A DNA stretch of 64,000 nucleotides from Marinobacter aromaticivorans (lineage in GTDB: Bacteria > Pseudomonadota > Gammaproteobacteria > Pseudomonadales > Oleiphilaceae), in contig NZ_NIHD01000002.1 of the NCBI RefSeq assembly GCF_002806975.1, forward strand, positions 454,593 through 518,592, given 5' to 3'. This document shows, one piece after another, positions 1 to 9,952 of the stretch. The position numbers were made by a program, and so were the translations under genes. The notes under the pieces are model-generated. The model ran no database searches. It was not told where the DNA came from and saw nothing but the letters and a program-made list of their open reading frames with translations. Every line of letters begins with the position of its first letter. Positions within the stretch are counted from its first letter, which is position 1.

Positions 1-26
1 AACACCTCAGACCAAACTGTAACTCT

Positions 27-1757
27 ATGGATATTCAACGCATCGTATTGTTCGCCGGCCTGGCTATTGTCAGTTATCTGATGGTGCTTGCCTGGAATGA
101 AGATTATCACCAGCCAGCACCCGCGGCGCAGGTGGCTGAATCCGGAGGCGGCCTTCAGGCAAATAACGGATCTGGTGGTTCCGATGCCATGGTACTTCCT
201 GGCGAGACATCCCGGGGAACGGCTGCCGGAACACCTTCAGATGAGGAGTTCACTACACCGGAAAGCGGTCAGTCAGTATCCGGTCCTGTCAGTTCTGACG
301 TTACCGTAAACGATCAGTACATCAGTGTTCGAACCGATGTACTCGACCTGGTTATTGACCGGGTAAGCGGGAATCTGGTCAGAAGCTCACTGCTCGCCTA
401 CGACAAATCCCTCAACGGTGACGAACCGCTCAAGCTGCTGAACAACACAGAAAACCGGTTTTATGTGCTTGAAAGCGGATTGATTGGCCAAAACGGACCA
501 GACAGCGCGAAAAACGGTCAGCCGCCCGTGTACGAAACGGATGCTGCCAGCTACCAACTGGCGGAGGGTGAGAATGAGCTGACCGTTGATCTGGTTCACA
601 CCATGGAAAACGGTGTGAAAATCACCAAACGTTACGAGTTTGCGCGGGACAGCTATGAAATCAGCGTGCGTTATCTGGTTGAAAACCGTTCAAACGAGAA
701 TTGGCAGGCCAACTTTACCGGTAAAATCGTACGCGATCAGTCACCTGACCCCACGGCCCAGAACAGCATGGGCATCAAGGCGTTTCTTGGCCTGGTAATC
801 AGCTCCCCGGAAGATCCCTATGAGAAATACGATTTCGGTGATCTTGAAGACAATCGTATCAACACGACCGTAACCAACGGCTGGATGGCGTTTCTGCAGC
901 ACTACTTTCTTGCAGCCTGGGTACCCGAGCGTGATCAGCCGGCACAATTCCAGACTACCCGCCGCGGCCCGTTGCATGTCATGGGTTTTGTATATCCGGC
1001 AACAACCGTTGCACCCGGAGAGACGGCTGAAATTGGCGCCCGCGCCTACGTTGGCCCGAAAATCATTGACCGGCTGGAAGCCGTAGCGCCAAACCTTGAC
1101 CGTACGGTGGACTTCGGCTGGCTGTTCTTCATCTCACTGCCGCTGTTTATCATTCTTGAGTGGTTCCACGGCCTTGTCGGTAACTGGGGCGTGGCCATTA
1201 TCCTGCTGACTGTGTTGGTGAAAGCCGTGTTTTTCAAGCTTTCAGCCACCAGTTACCGGTCCATGGGGCGCATGCGGGCCGTGGCGCCGCAACTGACCCG
1301 CCTGAAAGAGCTGTACGGCGATGACCGCCAGCGCATGTCCCAGGAAATGATGGCGTTGTACAAGAAAGAGAAGATCAATCCTCTGGGCGGATGTTTGCCC
1401 ATTCTGGTTCAGATGCCGGTATTCATCTCTCTGTACTGGGTACTGTTTGAGAGTGTGCAATTGCGCCACGCACCCTTCATTCTGTGGATCCAGGATCTTT
1501 CCGTCATGGATCCTTACTTCATACTGCCGATCCTGATGGGCGCCAGCATGATGTTGCAGATGAGCCTGAACCCGACGCCGCCGGATCCGATGCAGGCGAA
1601 GATCATGAAGCTGATGCCGGTGGTCTTCACCATCTTCTTCCTCTGGTTCCCGGCGGGTCTGGTACTCTACTGGTTGGTGAACAACATTCTGTCGATCAGT
1701 CAACAGTGGTACATTACCCGCAAAATCGAAGCAGAAATGGCCACCAAAAAGCACTGA
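27..1757 (+). CDS. yidC: Membrane protein insertase YidC
   Basis: YidC inserts and folds inner-membrane proteins, alone or with SecYEG. The 576-residue protein has the gammaproteobacterial layout: an N-terminal membrane anchor (about residues 5-23), a low-complexity linker, a large periplasmic domain (about 95-345), then the conserved membrane core with the PLGGCLPILVQMPVF motif and a basic C-terminal tail ending in TKKH. The core keeps the Arg-containing stretch SYRSMGRMRAV after the first core helix, matching the hydrophilic groove of the family. Its place directly before mnmE is the usual order near the origin (rpmH-rnpA-yidC-mnmE); the first two genes would lie left of the window. Confidence 0.97.
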   Translation: MDIQRIVLFAGLAIVSYLMVLAWNEDYHQPAPAAQVAESGGGLQANNGSGGSDAMVLPGETSRGTAAGTPSDEEFTTPESGQSVSGPVSSDVTVNDQYISVRTDVLDLVIDRVSGNLVRSSLLAYDKSLNGDEPLKLLNNTENRFYVLESGLIGQNGPDSAKNGQPPVYETDAASYQLAEGENELTVDLVHTMENGVKITKRYEFARDSYEISVRYLVENRSNENWQANFTGKIVRDQSPDPTAQNSMGIKAFLGLVISSPEDPYEKYDFGDLEDNRINTTVTNGWMAFLQHYFLAAWVPERDQPAQFQTTRRGPLHVMGFVYPATTVAPGETAEIGARAYVGPKIIDRLEAVAPNLDRTVDFGWLFFISLPLFIILEWFHGLVGNWGVAIILLTVLVKAVFFKLSATSYRSMGRMRAVAPQLTRLKELYGDDRQRMSQEMMALYKKEKINPLGGCLPILVQMPVFISLYWVLFESVQLRHAPFILWIQDLSVMDPYFILPILMGASMMLQMSLNPTPPDPMQAKIMKLMPVVFTIFFLWFPAGLVLYWLVNNILSISQQWYITRKIEAEMATKKH

Positions 1758-1780
1758 CCTTGTGGCCGTTTGATTGTTCA

Positions 1781-1807
1781 GTAAAGGCTCCGTAAAGGGG
1801 CCTTTAC
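1781..1807 (+). terminator. Stem-loop between yidC and mnmE
   Basis: GTAAAGGCTCC (1781-1791) pairs with GGGGCCTTTAC (1797-1807) around a 5-nt loop, giving an 11-bp stem with one G-U pair. No clear T-run follows, so this may be a weak terminator or a processing hairpin rather than a full stop. Confidence 0.5.
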
Positions 1808-1850
1808 CATTTCAGGAACACACAAAACTGCTGTGTAAGAGGCATGATTG

Positions 1851-3239
1851 ATGAACCAGAGCCCCGCAACGACCCATACCCCTGACACCATTGCTGCCAT
1901 AGCCACGGCGCCTGGCCAGGCAGGCGTGGGCATTGTTCGGGTATCTGGCCCATTGGCAAAGAACATTGCCACGGCCATGCTGGGGTATACGCCCAAGCCC
2001 AGATACGCCCACTACGGAGCCTTTCTGGATCAGAACAAAACACTGATCGATGAAGGTATTGGCCTGTACTTCCCGAATCCCCATTCGTTTACCGGCGAAG
2101 ACGTTTTTGAATTGCAAGGGCACGGCGGCACCATCATTCTGGATTTGCTGTTGCGGGAGGTCTGCCGGCTGGGTGCCCGGTTGGCCCGACCGGGTGAGTT
2201 CTCGGAACGGGCGTTTCTCAACGACAAACTGGATCTTGCCCAGGCCGAAGCCATTGCCGACCTGATTGAGAGCAGTTCGGAGCAGGCCGCCCGCTGTGCC
2301 GTGCGATCCATGCAGGGTGTATTTTCCCGGCGAATTGAAGCCCTTGTTGAGGCGGTTACGCAACTGCGGATCTACGTGGAGGCCGCCATCGATTTTCCGG
2401 AAGAGGAAATCGACTTTCTGGCCGACGGCAAAGTCGCCGCGGATTTACAGGCACTGCTGGAGCAACTCCAGGGCATACTGGCCGAAGCCCAGCAGGGCAC
2501 AATTCTGCGCGATGGCATGAAAGTGGTGATTGCCGGCCGCCCCAACGCCGGAAAATCCAGCCTGTTAAATGCACTGGCTGGTCGCGAAGCGGCCATAGTA
2601 ACGGCCATTGAAGGCACTACCCGGGATGTGCTGCGCGAACACATTCACATTGATGGTATGCCCCTGCATATCATCGATACCGCGGGCCTGCGCGACAGCC
2701 CGGACGAAGTGGAACAGATCGGCATTGCCAGGGCCTGGGACGAAATCCGCCAGGCCGACCGCATTCTGCTTATGGTGGATGCCACTACCACGGATAAAAC
2801 CACCCCCCACGAAATCTGGCCGGATTTTATCGACCGGCTACCGGCCTCGGCACCGGTTACGGTAATCCGCAACAAGGTAGATCTGACGAGTGAAACCGCT
2901 GGCTTGCAAGAGTCATCCATGGAAGAGGCCCCGGTGATCCGCCTTGCCGCAAAATCCGCTGATGGGCTGGACGTACTGCGGGAACACCTCAAGGAATGCA
3001 TGGGCTTTGCCAGCACCACGGAAGGCGGCTTTCTGGCCCGCCGCAGGCATCTGGATGCCCTGGAGCGTGCCCGGGATTCCCTGCTGCAAGGCCAGGCGCA
3101 GCTGGAAGGTTACGGCGCCGGTGAACTCCTCGCCGAGGATCTGCGAGCTGCCCAGGATGCCCTGGGGGAAATCACCGGCCAGATGACACCGGATGAGCTT
3201 TTAGGGAAGATTTTTGGTTCCTTCTGTATCGGGAAATGA
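1851..3239 (+). CDS. mnmE: tRNA modification GTPase MnmE (TrmE)
   Basis: With MnmG it forms the complex that installs the (carboxymethyl)aminomethyl group at U34 of certain tRNAs. The 462-residue protein has an N-terminal tetrahydrofolate-binding domain, a helical domain, and an inserted G domain with P-loop GRPNAGKSS from residue 229, DTAGLRD and NKVD. It ends in the diagnostic CIGK, whose Cys is residue 459. ATG 1851 is chosen over the in-frame TTG at 1848 because AGAGG sits 8 nt upstream. The partner mnmG lies about 23 kb downstream, whereas in many relatives it is the neighbouring gene. Confidence 0.97.
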   Translation: MNQSPATTHTPDTIAAIATAPGQAGVGIVRVSGPLAKNIATAMLGYTPKPRYAHYGAFLDQNKTLIDEGIGLYFPNPHSFTGEDVFELQGHGGTIILDLLLREVCRLGARLARPGEFSERAFLNDKLDLAQAEAIADLIESSSEQAARCAVRSMQGVFSRRIEALVEAVTQLRIYVEAAIDFPEEEIDFLADGKVAADLQALLEQLQGILAEAQQGTILRDGMKVVIAGRPNAGKSSLLNALAGREAAIVTAIEGTTRDVLREHIHIDGMPLHIIDTAGLRDSPDEVEQIGIARAWDEIRQADRILLMVDATTTDKTTPHEIWPDFIDRLPASAPVTVIRNKVDLTSETAGLQESSMEEAPVIRLAAKSADGLDVLREHLKECMGFASTTEGGFLARRRHLDALERARDSLLQGQAQLEGYGAGELLAEDLRAAQDALGEITGQMTPDELLGKIFGSFCIGK

Positions 3240-3338
3240 GCCGCCGCCCCACAGTAGATACCACTAGCTCAGTCGCATGCTTCCGATAAACAGATACACT
3301 GGTATCAAATGTCCGGAATACACAGCGAGGTGGAGCTT

Positions 3339-4805
3339 ATGTCTGAGTGCTATCAGAATCTTCAACTGCAATTGTTGGCAGGAGAGTGGCGAGACGGCAG
3401 CGGGGAGGAATCCCGCCCTGTTATAAATCCCTATTCTGGCGAGACTTTGCTCTCAATCCGCTCAGCTACCTCCTCTGATCTCGATGCAACTTACCGAAAA
3501 GCTGCTGAGGCCCAGTTAAGCTGGGCAGACACGCCCCCGGCGGAGCGTTCGGCCCTGCTGCTGCGCGTAGTGTCGATCTTTGATGAACGCAAGGAAGAGA
3601 TCATTGACTGGCTGATTCGCGAATCCGGCAGTACGCGCTTGAAAGCTAACATTGAATGGGGCAGCGCCCGTGCTATCACTCTGGAAGCGGCAAGCATGCC
3701 CGCCCGCGCCCAGGGCGCTACCATGAGCAGCGATATTCCGGGGAAAGAAAACCTTGCCTATCGCAAACCTGTAGGGGTGGTGGGTGTGATCAGCCCGTGG
3801 AATTTCCCGTTGCATCTCTCCCAGCGTTCCGTAGCACCGGCAATTGCCCTGGGCAATGCGGTGGTCATCAAACCGGCGAGTGATACACCTGTCACCGGAG
3901 GTTTGCTGCTGGGCCGCATCTTTGAGGAGGCGGGCCTGCCAGCGGGTGTGCTGAGTGTGGTGATTGGCCCGGGATTGGCCATTGGCGATGACTTCGTAGC
4001 GCATCCCGTACCCTCCATGATCTCGTTTACGGGTTCAACGCCGGTTGGCAAAAACATCGGCAGTATCGCCACCGGCGGTCGTTACCTCAAAAAGGTCGCC
4101 CTGGAACTGGGTGGCAACAGCCCGTTTGTGGTGCTTGATGATGCGGATGTCGGGCAGGCTGTGAAAGCTGCGGTATTTGGCAAGTTTCTGCATCAGGGGC
4201 AGATCTGCATGGCGATCAACCGGATTATCGTCGATTCGACGGTATACGACCGGTTTGTGGAAGATTTTGTCGCCCACGTCCGCACGCTGAACGTCGGCGA
4301 CCCTTCTGCCATGGAAACGGCCATTGGTCCCATCATCAATACAGCCCAGCTTGAAGGTTTGCAGCAGAAAATTGCCAGAGCCAAAGAGCAGGGGGCAAAA
4401 GTACTCCTGGAGGGCGACATTCACGGGCAGATGGTGCCACCGCATGTTTTTGGTGAGGTGACGCCCGATATGGAGCTCAGCAGCGGTGAAATTTTCGGCC
4501 CGCTTGTAGGTATCCAGAAAGCCCGGGATGAACAGCACGCCCTGGAACTGGCCAATGGTACGGAGTTTGGTCTCTCCAGTGCCGTGTTCTCCGGTGATCT
4601 CGACAGGGGGCTGAGATTTGCCAGCAAAATCAGGGCCGGCATGGCGCACGTTAACGATATGCCGGTGAATGATGAAGCACACATGCCGTTTGGCGGAGAG
4701 AAAAGCTCGGGGCTGGGCCGTTTCAACGGCGACTGGGCCATAGAAGAGTTTTCCACCGTGCAGTGGGTGAGTGTGCAGAGGGTTCCGAGACAGTATCCGT
4801 TCTGA
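3339..4805 (+). CDS. NAD(P)-dependent aldehyde dehydrogenase, benzaldehyde-dehydrogenase-like
   Basis: Oxidises an aldehyde to the carboxylic acid with NAD(P). The 488-residue protein has the ALDH active-site Glu in LELGGNSPF (Glu256) and the catalytic Cys in GQICMA (Cys290), with the normal 34-residue spacing. [10 protein letters not shown] and the closing [13 protein letters not shown] motif are also present. ATG 3339 is preferred to ATG 3309 because GAGGTGGAG immediately precedes it and the protein then starts at the usual point. The next gene resembles XylB-type aryl-alcohol dehydrogenases, so the pair could oxidise an aromatic alcohol to its acid; the substrate is inferred from that neighbour only. 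Confidence 0.85.
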   Translation: MSECYQNLQLQLLAGEWRDGSGEESRPVINPYSGETLLSIRSATSSDLDATYRKAAEAQLSWADTPPAERSALLLRVVSIFDERKEEIIDWLIRESGSTRLKANIEWGSARAITLEAASMPARAQGATMSSDIPGKENLAYRKPVGVVGVISPWNFPLHLSQRSVAPAIALGNAVVIKPASDTPVTGGLLLGRIFEEAGLPAGVLSVVIGPGLAIGDDFVAHPVPSMISFTGSTPVGKNIGSIATGGRYLKKVALELGGNSPFVVLDDADVGQAVKAAVFGKFLHQGQICMAINRIIVDSTVYDRFVEDFVAHVRTLNVGDPSAMETAIGPIINTAQLEGLQQKIARAKEQGAKVLLEGDIHGQMVPPHVFGEVTPDMELSSGEIFGPLVGIQKARDEQHALELANGTEFGLSSAVFSGDLDRGLRFASKIRAGMAHVNDMPVNDEAHMPFGGEKSSGLGRFNGDWAIEEFSTVQWVSVQRVPRQYPF

Positions 4806-4879
4806 TCCCGTTGGGTAGGTGAAACGGACCGGGTTTCGACAGAAATTCTCCGGCTAATGAAATTTAAGAGGTCATATTG

Positions 4880-5968
4880 ATGGATATTAAAGCAGCGGTA
4901 ACCCATAGCCAGGGAGAGCCATTCAAACTGGAATCTGTGCAACTTGAAGACCCTGAGTTTGACGAGATACGGGTTCGGATTGTTGCGGCTGGAGTCTGCC
5001 ATACGGATGTTGTCGCGCGTGATCTGGGCATAGCGCCATTTCCGATTGTTCTCGGTCATGAGGGGTCCGGCGTTGTAGACGCCGTTGGGTCGGGCGTGTC
5101 TGATCTCAAACCCGGTGATCATGTTGTGCTCTCGTTTGCGCACTGTGGAAATTGCGGAAACTGTCTGACCGGCCATCCGACCGTTTGCGATACCTTCAAC
5201 GATCTCAACTTCGGCGGTGCCATGGACGATGGCAGTCGTCGGCTTGCTCAGGGCGAACAATCGCTGGCAACGTTTTTTGGCCAATCGTCATTTGCGACAT
5301 ACGCTATTGCCAAGTCCAGCAATGCGGTGAAGGTAGATCCGGATGTTGATCTCGCGCTGTTGGGGCCGCTGGGCTGTGGTATCCAGACCGGGGCAGGCAC
5401 GGTTCTCAATCGTCTCAAGCCGGAATTTGGTTCCAGTATCGTGATCTATGGCGCAGGGGCTGTGGGGCTTAGTGCGGTAATGGCGGCCAGAATTGCTGGT
5501 TGTCAGTACATCATCGCCGTTGATGTCCATGACAGTCGCCTGGCTCTGGCCAAAGAGCTTGGCGCGACCCACACTCTTAACGGCAAAGACGTGGATGTCA
5601 TGGCGGAAATTAAAAAAATCACCGGCGGTGGCAGCCATTATGCCGTTGAAACCACGGGGGTACCTCCAGTGGTCAAGCAGTCACTGAATGCTTTGAGGCC
5701 TTTGGGTACCGTCGCGATTGTTGGTATTACCCCTGAGATGAACCTTGATATTCATAACGATCTGATGGCGGAAGGAAAAAGCATGATCGGCGTGATTGAA
5801 GGCGATTCCATCCCCCGGGTGTTTATTCCAAAGTTGATTGCGTACTACAAAGCCGGAGAGTTTCCGTTTGATAAACTGGTTAAATTTTATAAATTTGAGC
5901 AGATTAATCAGGCGTTTGAAGACTCAGCAAGCGGTATGACTATCAAACCGGTGCTGAAAATAGCCTGA
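4880..5968 (+). CDS. Zinc-dependent aryl-alcohol dehydrogenase (XylB-like)
   Basis: Medium-chain zinc alcohol dehydrogenase, 362 residues. Catalytic zinc ligands are Cys40, His60-Glu61 and the Cys in PLGCGIQTGAG. The structural zinc site is Cys89/92/95/103, and the Rossmann motif is GAGAVGLSA. The blocks GQSSFATYA and LGPLGCGIQTGAG are typical of benzyl-alcohol dehydrogenases such as XylB. AAGAGG 8 nt upstream supports ATG 4880 rather than the in-frame TTG at 4877. It follows the aldehyde dehydrogenase by 74 bp on the same strand, consistent with a two-step alcohol-to-acid route. No ring-cleavage genes are nearby. Confidence 0.88.
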   Translation: MDIKAAVTHSQGEPFKLESVQLEDPEFDEIRVRIVAAGVCHTDVVARDLGIAPFPIVLGHEGSGVVDAVGSGVSDLKPGDHVVLSFAHCGNCGNCLTGHPTVCDTFNDLNFGGAMDDGSRRLAQGEQSLATFFGQSSFATYAIAKSSNAVKVDPDVDLALLGPLGCGIQTGAGTVLNRLKPEFGSSIVIYGAGAVGLSAVMAARIAGCQYIIAVDVHDSRLALAKELGATHTLNGKDVDVMAEIKKITGGGSHYAVETTGVPPVVKQSLNALRPLGTVAIVGITPEMNLDIHNDLMAEGKSMIGVIEGDSIPRVFIPKLIAYYKAGEFPFDKLVKFYKFEQINQAFEDSASGMTIKPVLKIA

Positions 5969-6054
5969 TGATCGGGAACAGGGCGCTGGCCTCAATCCGC
6001 ATAGCTGCTCTGGCCGCCACAGGGACAATATGGGATAGTAGCACGATCAGGTAT

Positions 6055-6068
6055 AAGGTTATAACCTT
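6055..6068. promoter_or_regulatory. Perfect 14-bp palindrome, possible operator
   Basis: AAGGTTATAACCTT is a perfect palindrome about 100 bp upstream of the DUF2892 gene in an otherwise empty 200-bp gap. Its symmetry suits a dimeric repressor or MerR-type activator, but no clear -35/-10 pair frames it and the regulator is unknown. Confidence 0.3.
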
Positions 6069-6170
6069 TGCGTCAGAAGCCGATGCAGGTAGGTATACCA
6101 GCCTGGTCTGGAGCTGATTTCAGCGTTTGCGGGTTAGTGTTTTGGCAGTATTAATTTAAAGGGGATAATT

Positions 6171-6374
6171 ATGTCTATTGAACGTCTTGTGTTCGCTATT
6201 GCGGGAGCATTTATTCTACTCAGCGTTATTTTGTCGCAATTGCATTCGGTTTACTGGCTCTGGTTTACCGCATTCGTGGGTGCAAACATGTTGCAGGCAG
6301 CCTTTACCGGGTTCTGCCCGCTGGCGAAGATCCTGAAAGCTATGGGTAAAAAATCCGGAACCGCTTTCAACTGA
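6171..6374 (+). CDS. DUF2892 small inner-membrane protein
   Basis: A 67-residue protein with two hydrophobic segments (about 5-25 and 30-48) and a short basic tail. The core [20 protein letters not shown] and the GFCPLAKIL motif fit the DUF2892/YgaP-C-terminal family, often found alone or fused to rhodaneses. Its function is not established. AAAGGGG 8 nt upstream gives a strong ribosome-binding site. It is monocistronic, followed by a bidirectional hairpin. Confidence 0.8.
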   Translation: MSIERLVFAIAGAFILLSVILSQLHSVYWLWFTAFVGANMLQAAFTGFCPLAKILKAMGKKSGTAFN

Positions 6375-6412
6375 GTCAGCGCACAAAAAAACGGTTCATA
6401 TGTAAAAATTAT

Positions 6413-6443
6413 TCCGGGTTATAATTAATTTTTATAACCCGGG
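6413..6443. terminator. Bidirectional terminator hairpin
   Basis: CCGGGTTATAA (6414-6424) pairs perfectly with TTATAACCCGG (6432-6442) around a 7-nt loop. On the minus strand the stem is followed by AATAATTTTT. It lies between two convergent genes (DUF2892 and cytochrome c) and probably stops both. Confidence 0.75.
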
Positions 6444-6490
6444 CTTCTGTTGTGCATCCCTAAATAATATTAAAGCCCTAAATAAACCGT

Positions 6491-6808
6491 TTATTGCTGG
6501 CTGTAATAAGCAGCCATATCCGCAATATCTTCATCGGTAAGGTTTGTCGCTTGCGGCGTCATAACCGCCGACATACCGCCACTTCGTTCTCCCGCACGAT
6601 ACGCTTTCAGCGCCAGCTCGAGATACGTTGCGGACTGGCCGGCAAGGTTGGGATAGATAGGTGCGCTGGATTGGCCATCCATGCCGTGACAGGCTGCACA
6701 AACCGTAATCTTTTCAGCACCCGCTTTGGCATCGGCAGCGGCTGCCGGTAAAGCGGTTGCGCCCATAACAATGGCCATTGCCACATATTTCATATATGTC
6801 ACTCTCAT
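6491..6808 (-). CDS. Periplasmic monoheme cytochrome c
   Basis: A 105-residue protein with a Sec signal peptide (cleavage after ALPAAA), one heme site CAACH, and a distal Met in the segment GGMSAVMTP. Size and the closing [11 protein letters not shown] resemble single-domain c4/c5-type class I cytochromes. ATG 6808 is chosen because GGAG lies 6 nt upstream; ATGs at 6820 and 6793 are alternatives. It is divergent from the molybdoenzyme operon, with an FNR-like box in the shared upstream region, so it could carry electrons to or from that enzyme. That role is inference from position. Confidence 0.85.
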   Translation of the reverse strand: MRVTYMKYVAMAIVMGATALPAAAADAKAGAEKITVCAACHGMDGQSSAPIYPNLAGQSATYLELALKAYRAGERSGGMSAVMTPQATNLTDEDIADMAAYYSQQ

Positions 6809-6910
6809 CGTTATCTCCATTGTGGGGTTCAATCTGATTTCGTGCAGCGCGGAATTAAGCGATAACGGCCAGCAACACGCAAGTGACGAAAACACTCCCT
6901 TTTATAATAG

Positions 6911-6924
6911 TTGATGTGCGTCAA
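6911..6924. promoter_or_regulatory. FNR/ANR-like box in the divergent region
   Basis: TTGATGTGCGTCAA matches the FNR consensus TTGAT-N4-ATCAA at nine of ten defined bases. It sits in the 360-bp gap between the cytochrome c gene (minus) and the molybdoenzyme operon (plus). On the plus strand a TAGAAA at 6943-6948 lies at roughly the right distance for a class II FNR promoter. On the minus strand no better -10 was found. The rest of the gap shows no other clear element. Confidence 0.6.
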
Positions 6925-7168
6925 TTATGTTCCCGTAAACCCTAGAAATAAGTATTTCACGTAATCGGTAAAATTTTGATCTATGCTAATTTGACGGGCG
7001 TTGACCGATGAAGAACGCGTAATAATTGGTTTATGGTATTGATTCCTGAATGATAATGCCTCCCATCGGACAACTTCATTAAACGAATGTGTGGCGACCC
7101 GGTCACATGTTTAAGCCGCCGCTCGCCTGAACTGGCGGTAAACGGCAATTGTTGATGAGGAGAGAGTC

Positions 7169-9940
7169 ATGGGAATGTGGAAGCTGAAGCGCCGCGATTT
7201 CCTCAAGGGGCTGGGGGCCACGGGCACCGGTGTGATGCTGAGTGGTAATGTCTGGGCATTAAACCGGCTAGAGCCGATTGACGATACCCTTGCCACTGAA
7301 TACCCCTACCGTGACTGGGAGGACCTTTACCGCGATGAGTGGTCCTGGGACCACATAGGGCACGCCGCTCACTGTATCAACTGTATGGGTAACTGCGCCT
7401 GGGATGTGTACGTCAAAGACGGCATCGTCATCCGTGAAGAACAGATTGCCAAGTACCCGCAGATACACACGAACATACCCGATGCCAACCCCCGCGGTTG
7501 CCAGAAAGGCGCGATCCACTCCACCGCCATGTACGAAGCGGATCGCCTGCGTTACCCGCTCAAGCGTGCCGGTGAACGCGGCGAAGGCAAGTGGCAGCGT
7601 ATCTCCTGGGATCAGGCCACCGAAGAAGTCGCCGACAAGATCATTGATATTTTTGTCAAACACGGCCCCGGCAAGCTCAAAACTCACCAGGGTTCAGGCA
7701 ACCAGACCATGGTTCGCCAGTCCGGCCCTGCCCGTTTCGCCGCCCTGGTTGGCGGTATCCAGCTTGATGGCTTTACCGTAGTAGGTGACCTGTTGACCGG
7801 CGCCCATCTGGCTTACGGCAACCCGCTGGAAAGCTTCTCCTCAGACGCCTGGTTTGATGCTGATTACATCATGCTGGGCATGATCAACCCTAACGCTACC
7901 CGTATTCCGGATGCCCACTACATCTGGGAAGCCAAATACAACGGCGCCCGCATTGTCAGCACCTCGCCGGATTACAACCCCAGTGCCATTCACACCGATC
8001 TGTGGGTACCCATCGAACAGGGTTCTGATCCGTTCCTGGCCATGTCGTTTGTGAACGTGATTATTGAAGAAAAACTGTTCAAGCCGGCGTTCATGAAAGA
8101 GCAGACCGACCTGCCCATGCTGGTGCGCACCGACAACGGCCAGTTGCTGCGTGAAAAAGACCTGGTGGAAGGCGGCTCCGACGAAGTGTTCTATCACTGG
8201 GATCTGAACACCAATCAGGCAGTGAAAGCCAGGGGTTCCATGGGCGATGACACCAAGACCCTGGAACTGGGCGACGTCGATCCCGCTCTGGAAGGCACCT
8301 TCAAGGTAAACGGCATTTCCGTGACCACGTCCTTTGAGTACGTGAAAAAAGAGGCGGCAAAATTCACCCCGGAGAAAACCCGGGAGCAGACCGGCATTCA
8401 CCCGGACATTGTGCGCCAGGAAGCCCGCCTGCTGGCAAAGTCGAAAAAAGCCATCATCATGCTGGGTTATGTCACCTCCAGCTATTCCAACTGCCTATAC
8501 ACCTGCTGGGGCTACGCGCTGACGCTGGCACTGACCGGCCACGGCGGCCGCACCGGTGGTCTGGATACCTCCTGGGTGGTGTGGAACCATCCCCGCTGGT
8601 GGGAGCTGGCCGGGTTTGAAGGTAAAAAATCCGCTCGCCTGGAAGCAGGTGGACTGGGTGAATTCCTGCGCGGCGGCATGATGGAAGGCGCTCGCAAGCA
8701 CTACGACAACAAAAAACTGAAGAAACGTGTTGGTTTCGATCTCGATGACATGGAAGAGATGATGAACGAGTCCATGGAAAAGGGCTGGATGCCTTACTAC
8801 GGCGAAATCAAGGGCATGATTTCCATCGCGGACAACACCTTCCGTCGCAACAAGATGTCGAAGAAGTATCGCGAAGAGCACCTGCGCCAGGCTGAAGAGC
8901 TGTACGTGAACATCAACGTGCGCATGGACTCCACCGCTGAATGGGCCGACTATGTGCTGCCTGCGGCCAGTCACTATGAGGCATGGGATATCCGTACCCA
9001 GGGTTACCACCGGTTTGCCAACGTATTTACCCGCTCGGTAGAGCCCGTGGGTGAGTCCAAGCCGGACTGGGAAATCATGGCGCTGCTCACCAGGAAGATT
9101 CAGGAACGTGCGATTGCCCGCGGTGTGGGCCCAATCCAGGACGGTGACGTTACCCGTGATCTGCACACCATTCACGATGACTTTACCCGCCAGGGTACGC
9201 TCAATACGGATTACGATGTGCTCAAGCACATCATCGAGGATTCGCCTGAATTTGGTGGTGTGACCATCGAAGAGGCCGCGGAAAAAGGCTTCATTGTGAT
9301 GAACGAACACGCCGGCCTGAACCAGCCGCTTGAAGCGGACAGAGGCTATGATCCGTTCACCGCGCAAACCGATGGCAAGAAGCCTTATGAAACCCTGACC
9401 GGTCGCATTACCTTCTATTGTGACCACCCGTGGTTTGTGAAACTGAAGTCCACCGTACCCACAGCGCGTTTGTACGCAGGGCCGGAGGCTTCCAACTACC
9501 CGTTGAAATTCTACTCGCCGCACTCGCGCTGGGCTATTCACTCCAACTGGCGCAGTAACAAGTACCTGCTGCGATTGCAGCGTGGTGAACCGAACATCTA
9601 CATCAACCCGCAGCTGGCTGAGAAAAAAGGTATCAAGGACGGTGATACGGTGCGGCTGTTCAACGGCAACGGTGACTTTTTTGCCCAGGCCAAGTTCTAT
9701 CCCAGCATTCCGGTGGACTCGATCATGATGGAGCACGGCTGGGAGCCACATCAGTACATCCATCGCAGAAACATGAACGTTTCCCACGCTGTGTTCCTGC
9801 AACCGCTGGAGCTGGCGGGTGGCTGGGGCCATCTGAACTTCATTTACGCCAAATGGAATGCCAACCAGCATATCCATGAGACCAGTTACGACATAGAACT
9901 GGCCAAGGCTGAAGACATCACCGACCCACGAGCCGTTTAA
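7169..9940 (+). CDS. Type II DMSO-reductase-family molybdoenzyme, catalytic alpha subunit
   Basis: The 923-residue protein begins with a Tat signal (RRDFLKGLG, Arg8-Arg9), so it is exported folded with its cofactor. The FS0 cluster motif is His68-x3-Cys72-x3-Cys76-x34-Cys111; an initial His ligand with this spacing marks the NarG/type II branch. Asp207 in VVGDLLTGA is the candidate molybdenum ligand. Length fits chlorate/perchlorate, selenate, dimethylsulfide and ethylbenzene enzymes (about 910-980). The gene order alpha-beta-chaperone-gamma equals clr, ser and ddh ABDC. The substrate cannot be read from the sequence: it could be a terminal reductase or an oxidising dehydrogenase. An FNR-like box upstream favours low-oxygen expression. 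Confidence 0.9.
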   Translation: MGMWKLKRRDFLKGLGATGTGVMLSGNVWALNRLEPIDDTLATEYPYRDWEDLYRDEWSWDHIGHAAHCINCMGNCAWDVYVKDGIVIREEQIAKYPQIHTNIPDANPRGCQKGAIHSTAMYEADRLRYPLKRAGERGEGKWQRISWDQATEEVADKIIDIFVKHGPGKLKTHQGSGNQTMVRQSGPARFAALVGGIQLDGFTVVGDLLTGAHLAYGNPLESFSSDAWFDADYIMLGMINPNATRIPDAHYIWEAKYNGARIVSTSPDYNPSAIHTDLWVPIEQGSDPFLAMSFVNVIIEEKLFKPAFMKEQTDLPMLVRTDNGQLLREKDLVEGGSDEVFYHWDLNTNQAVKARGSMGDDTKTLELGDVDPALEGTFKVNGISVTTSFEYVKKEAAKFTPEKTREQTGIHPDIVRQEARLLAKSKKAIIMLGYVTSSYSNCLYTCWGYALTLALTGHGGRTGGLDTSWVVWNHPRWWELAGFEGKKSARLEAGGLGEFLRGGMMEGARKHYDNKKLKKRVGFDLDDMEEMMNESMEKGWMPYYGEIKGMISIADNTFRRNKMSKKYREEHLRQAEELYVNINVRMDSTAEWADYVLPAASHYEAWDIRTQGYHRFANVFTRSVEPVGESKPDWEIMALLTRKIQERAIARGVGPIQDGDVTRDLHTIHDDFTRQGTLNTDYDVLKHIIEDSPEFGGVTIEEAAEKGFIVMNEHAGLNQPLEADRGYDPFTAQTDGKKPYETLTGRITFYCDHPWFVKLKSTVPTARLYAGPEASNYPLKFYSPHSRWAIHSNWRSNKYLLRLQRGEPNIYINPQLAEKKGIKDGDTVRLFNGNGDFFAQAKFYPSIPVDSIMMEHGWEPHQYIHRRNMNVSHAVFLQPLELAGGWGHLNFIYAKWNANQHIHETSYDIELAKAEDITDPRAV

Positions 9941-9952
9941 GAGGAAATTATC

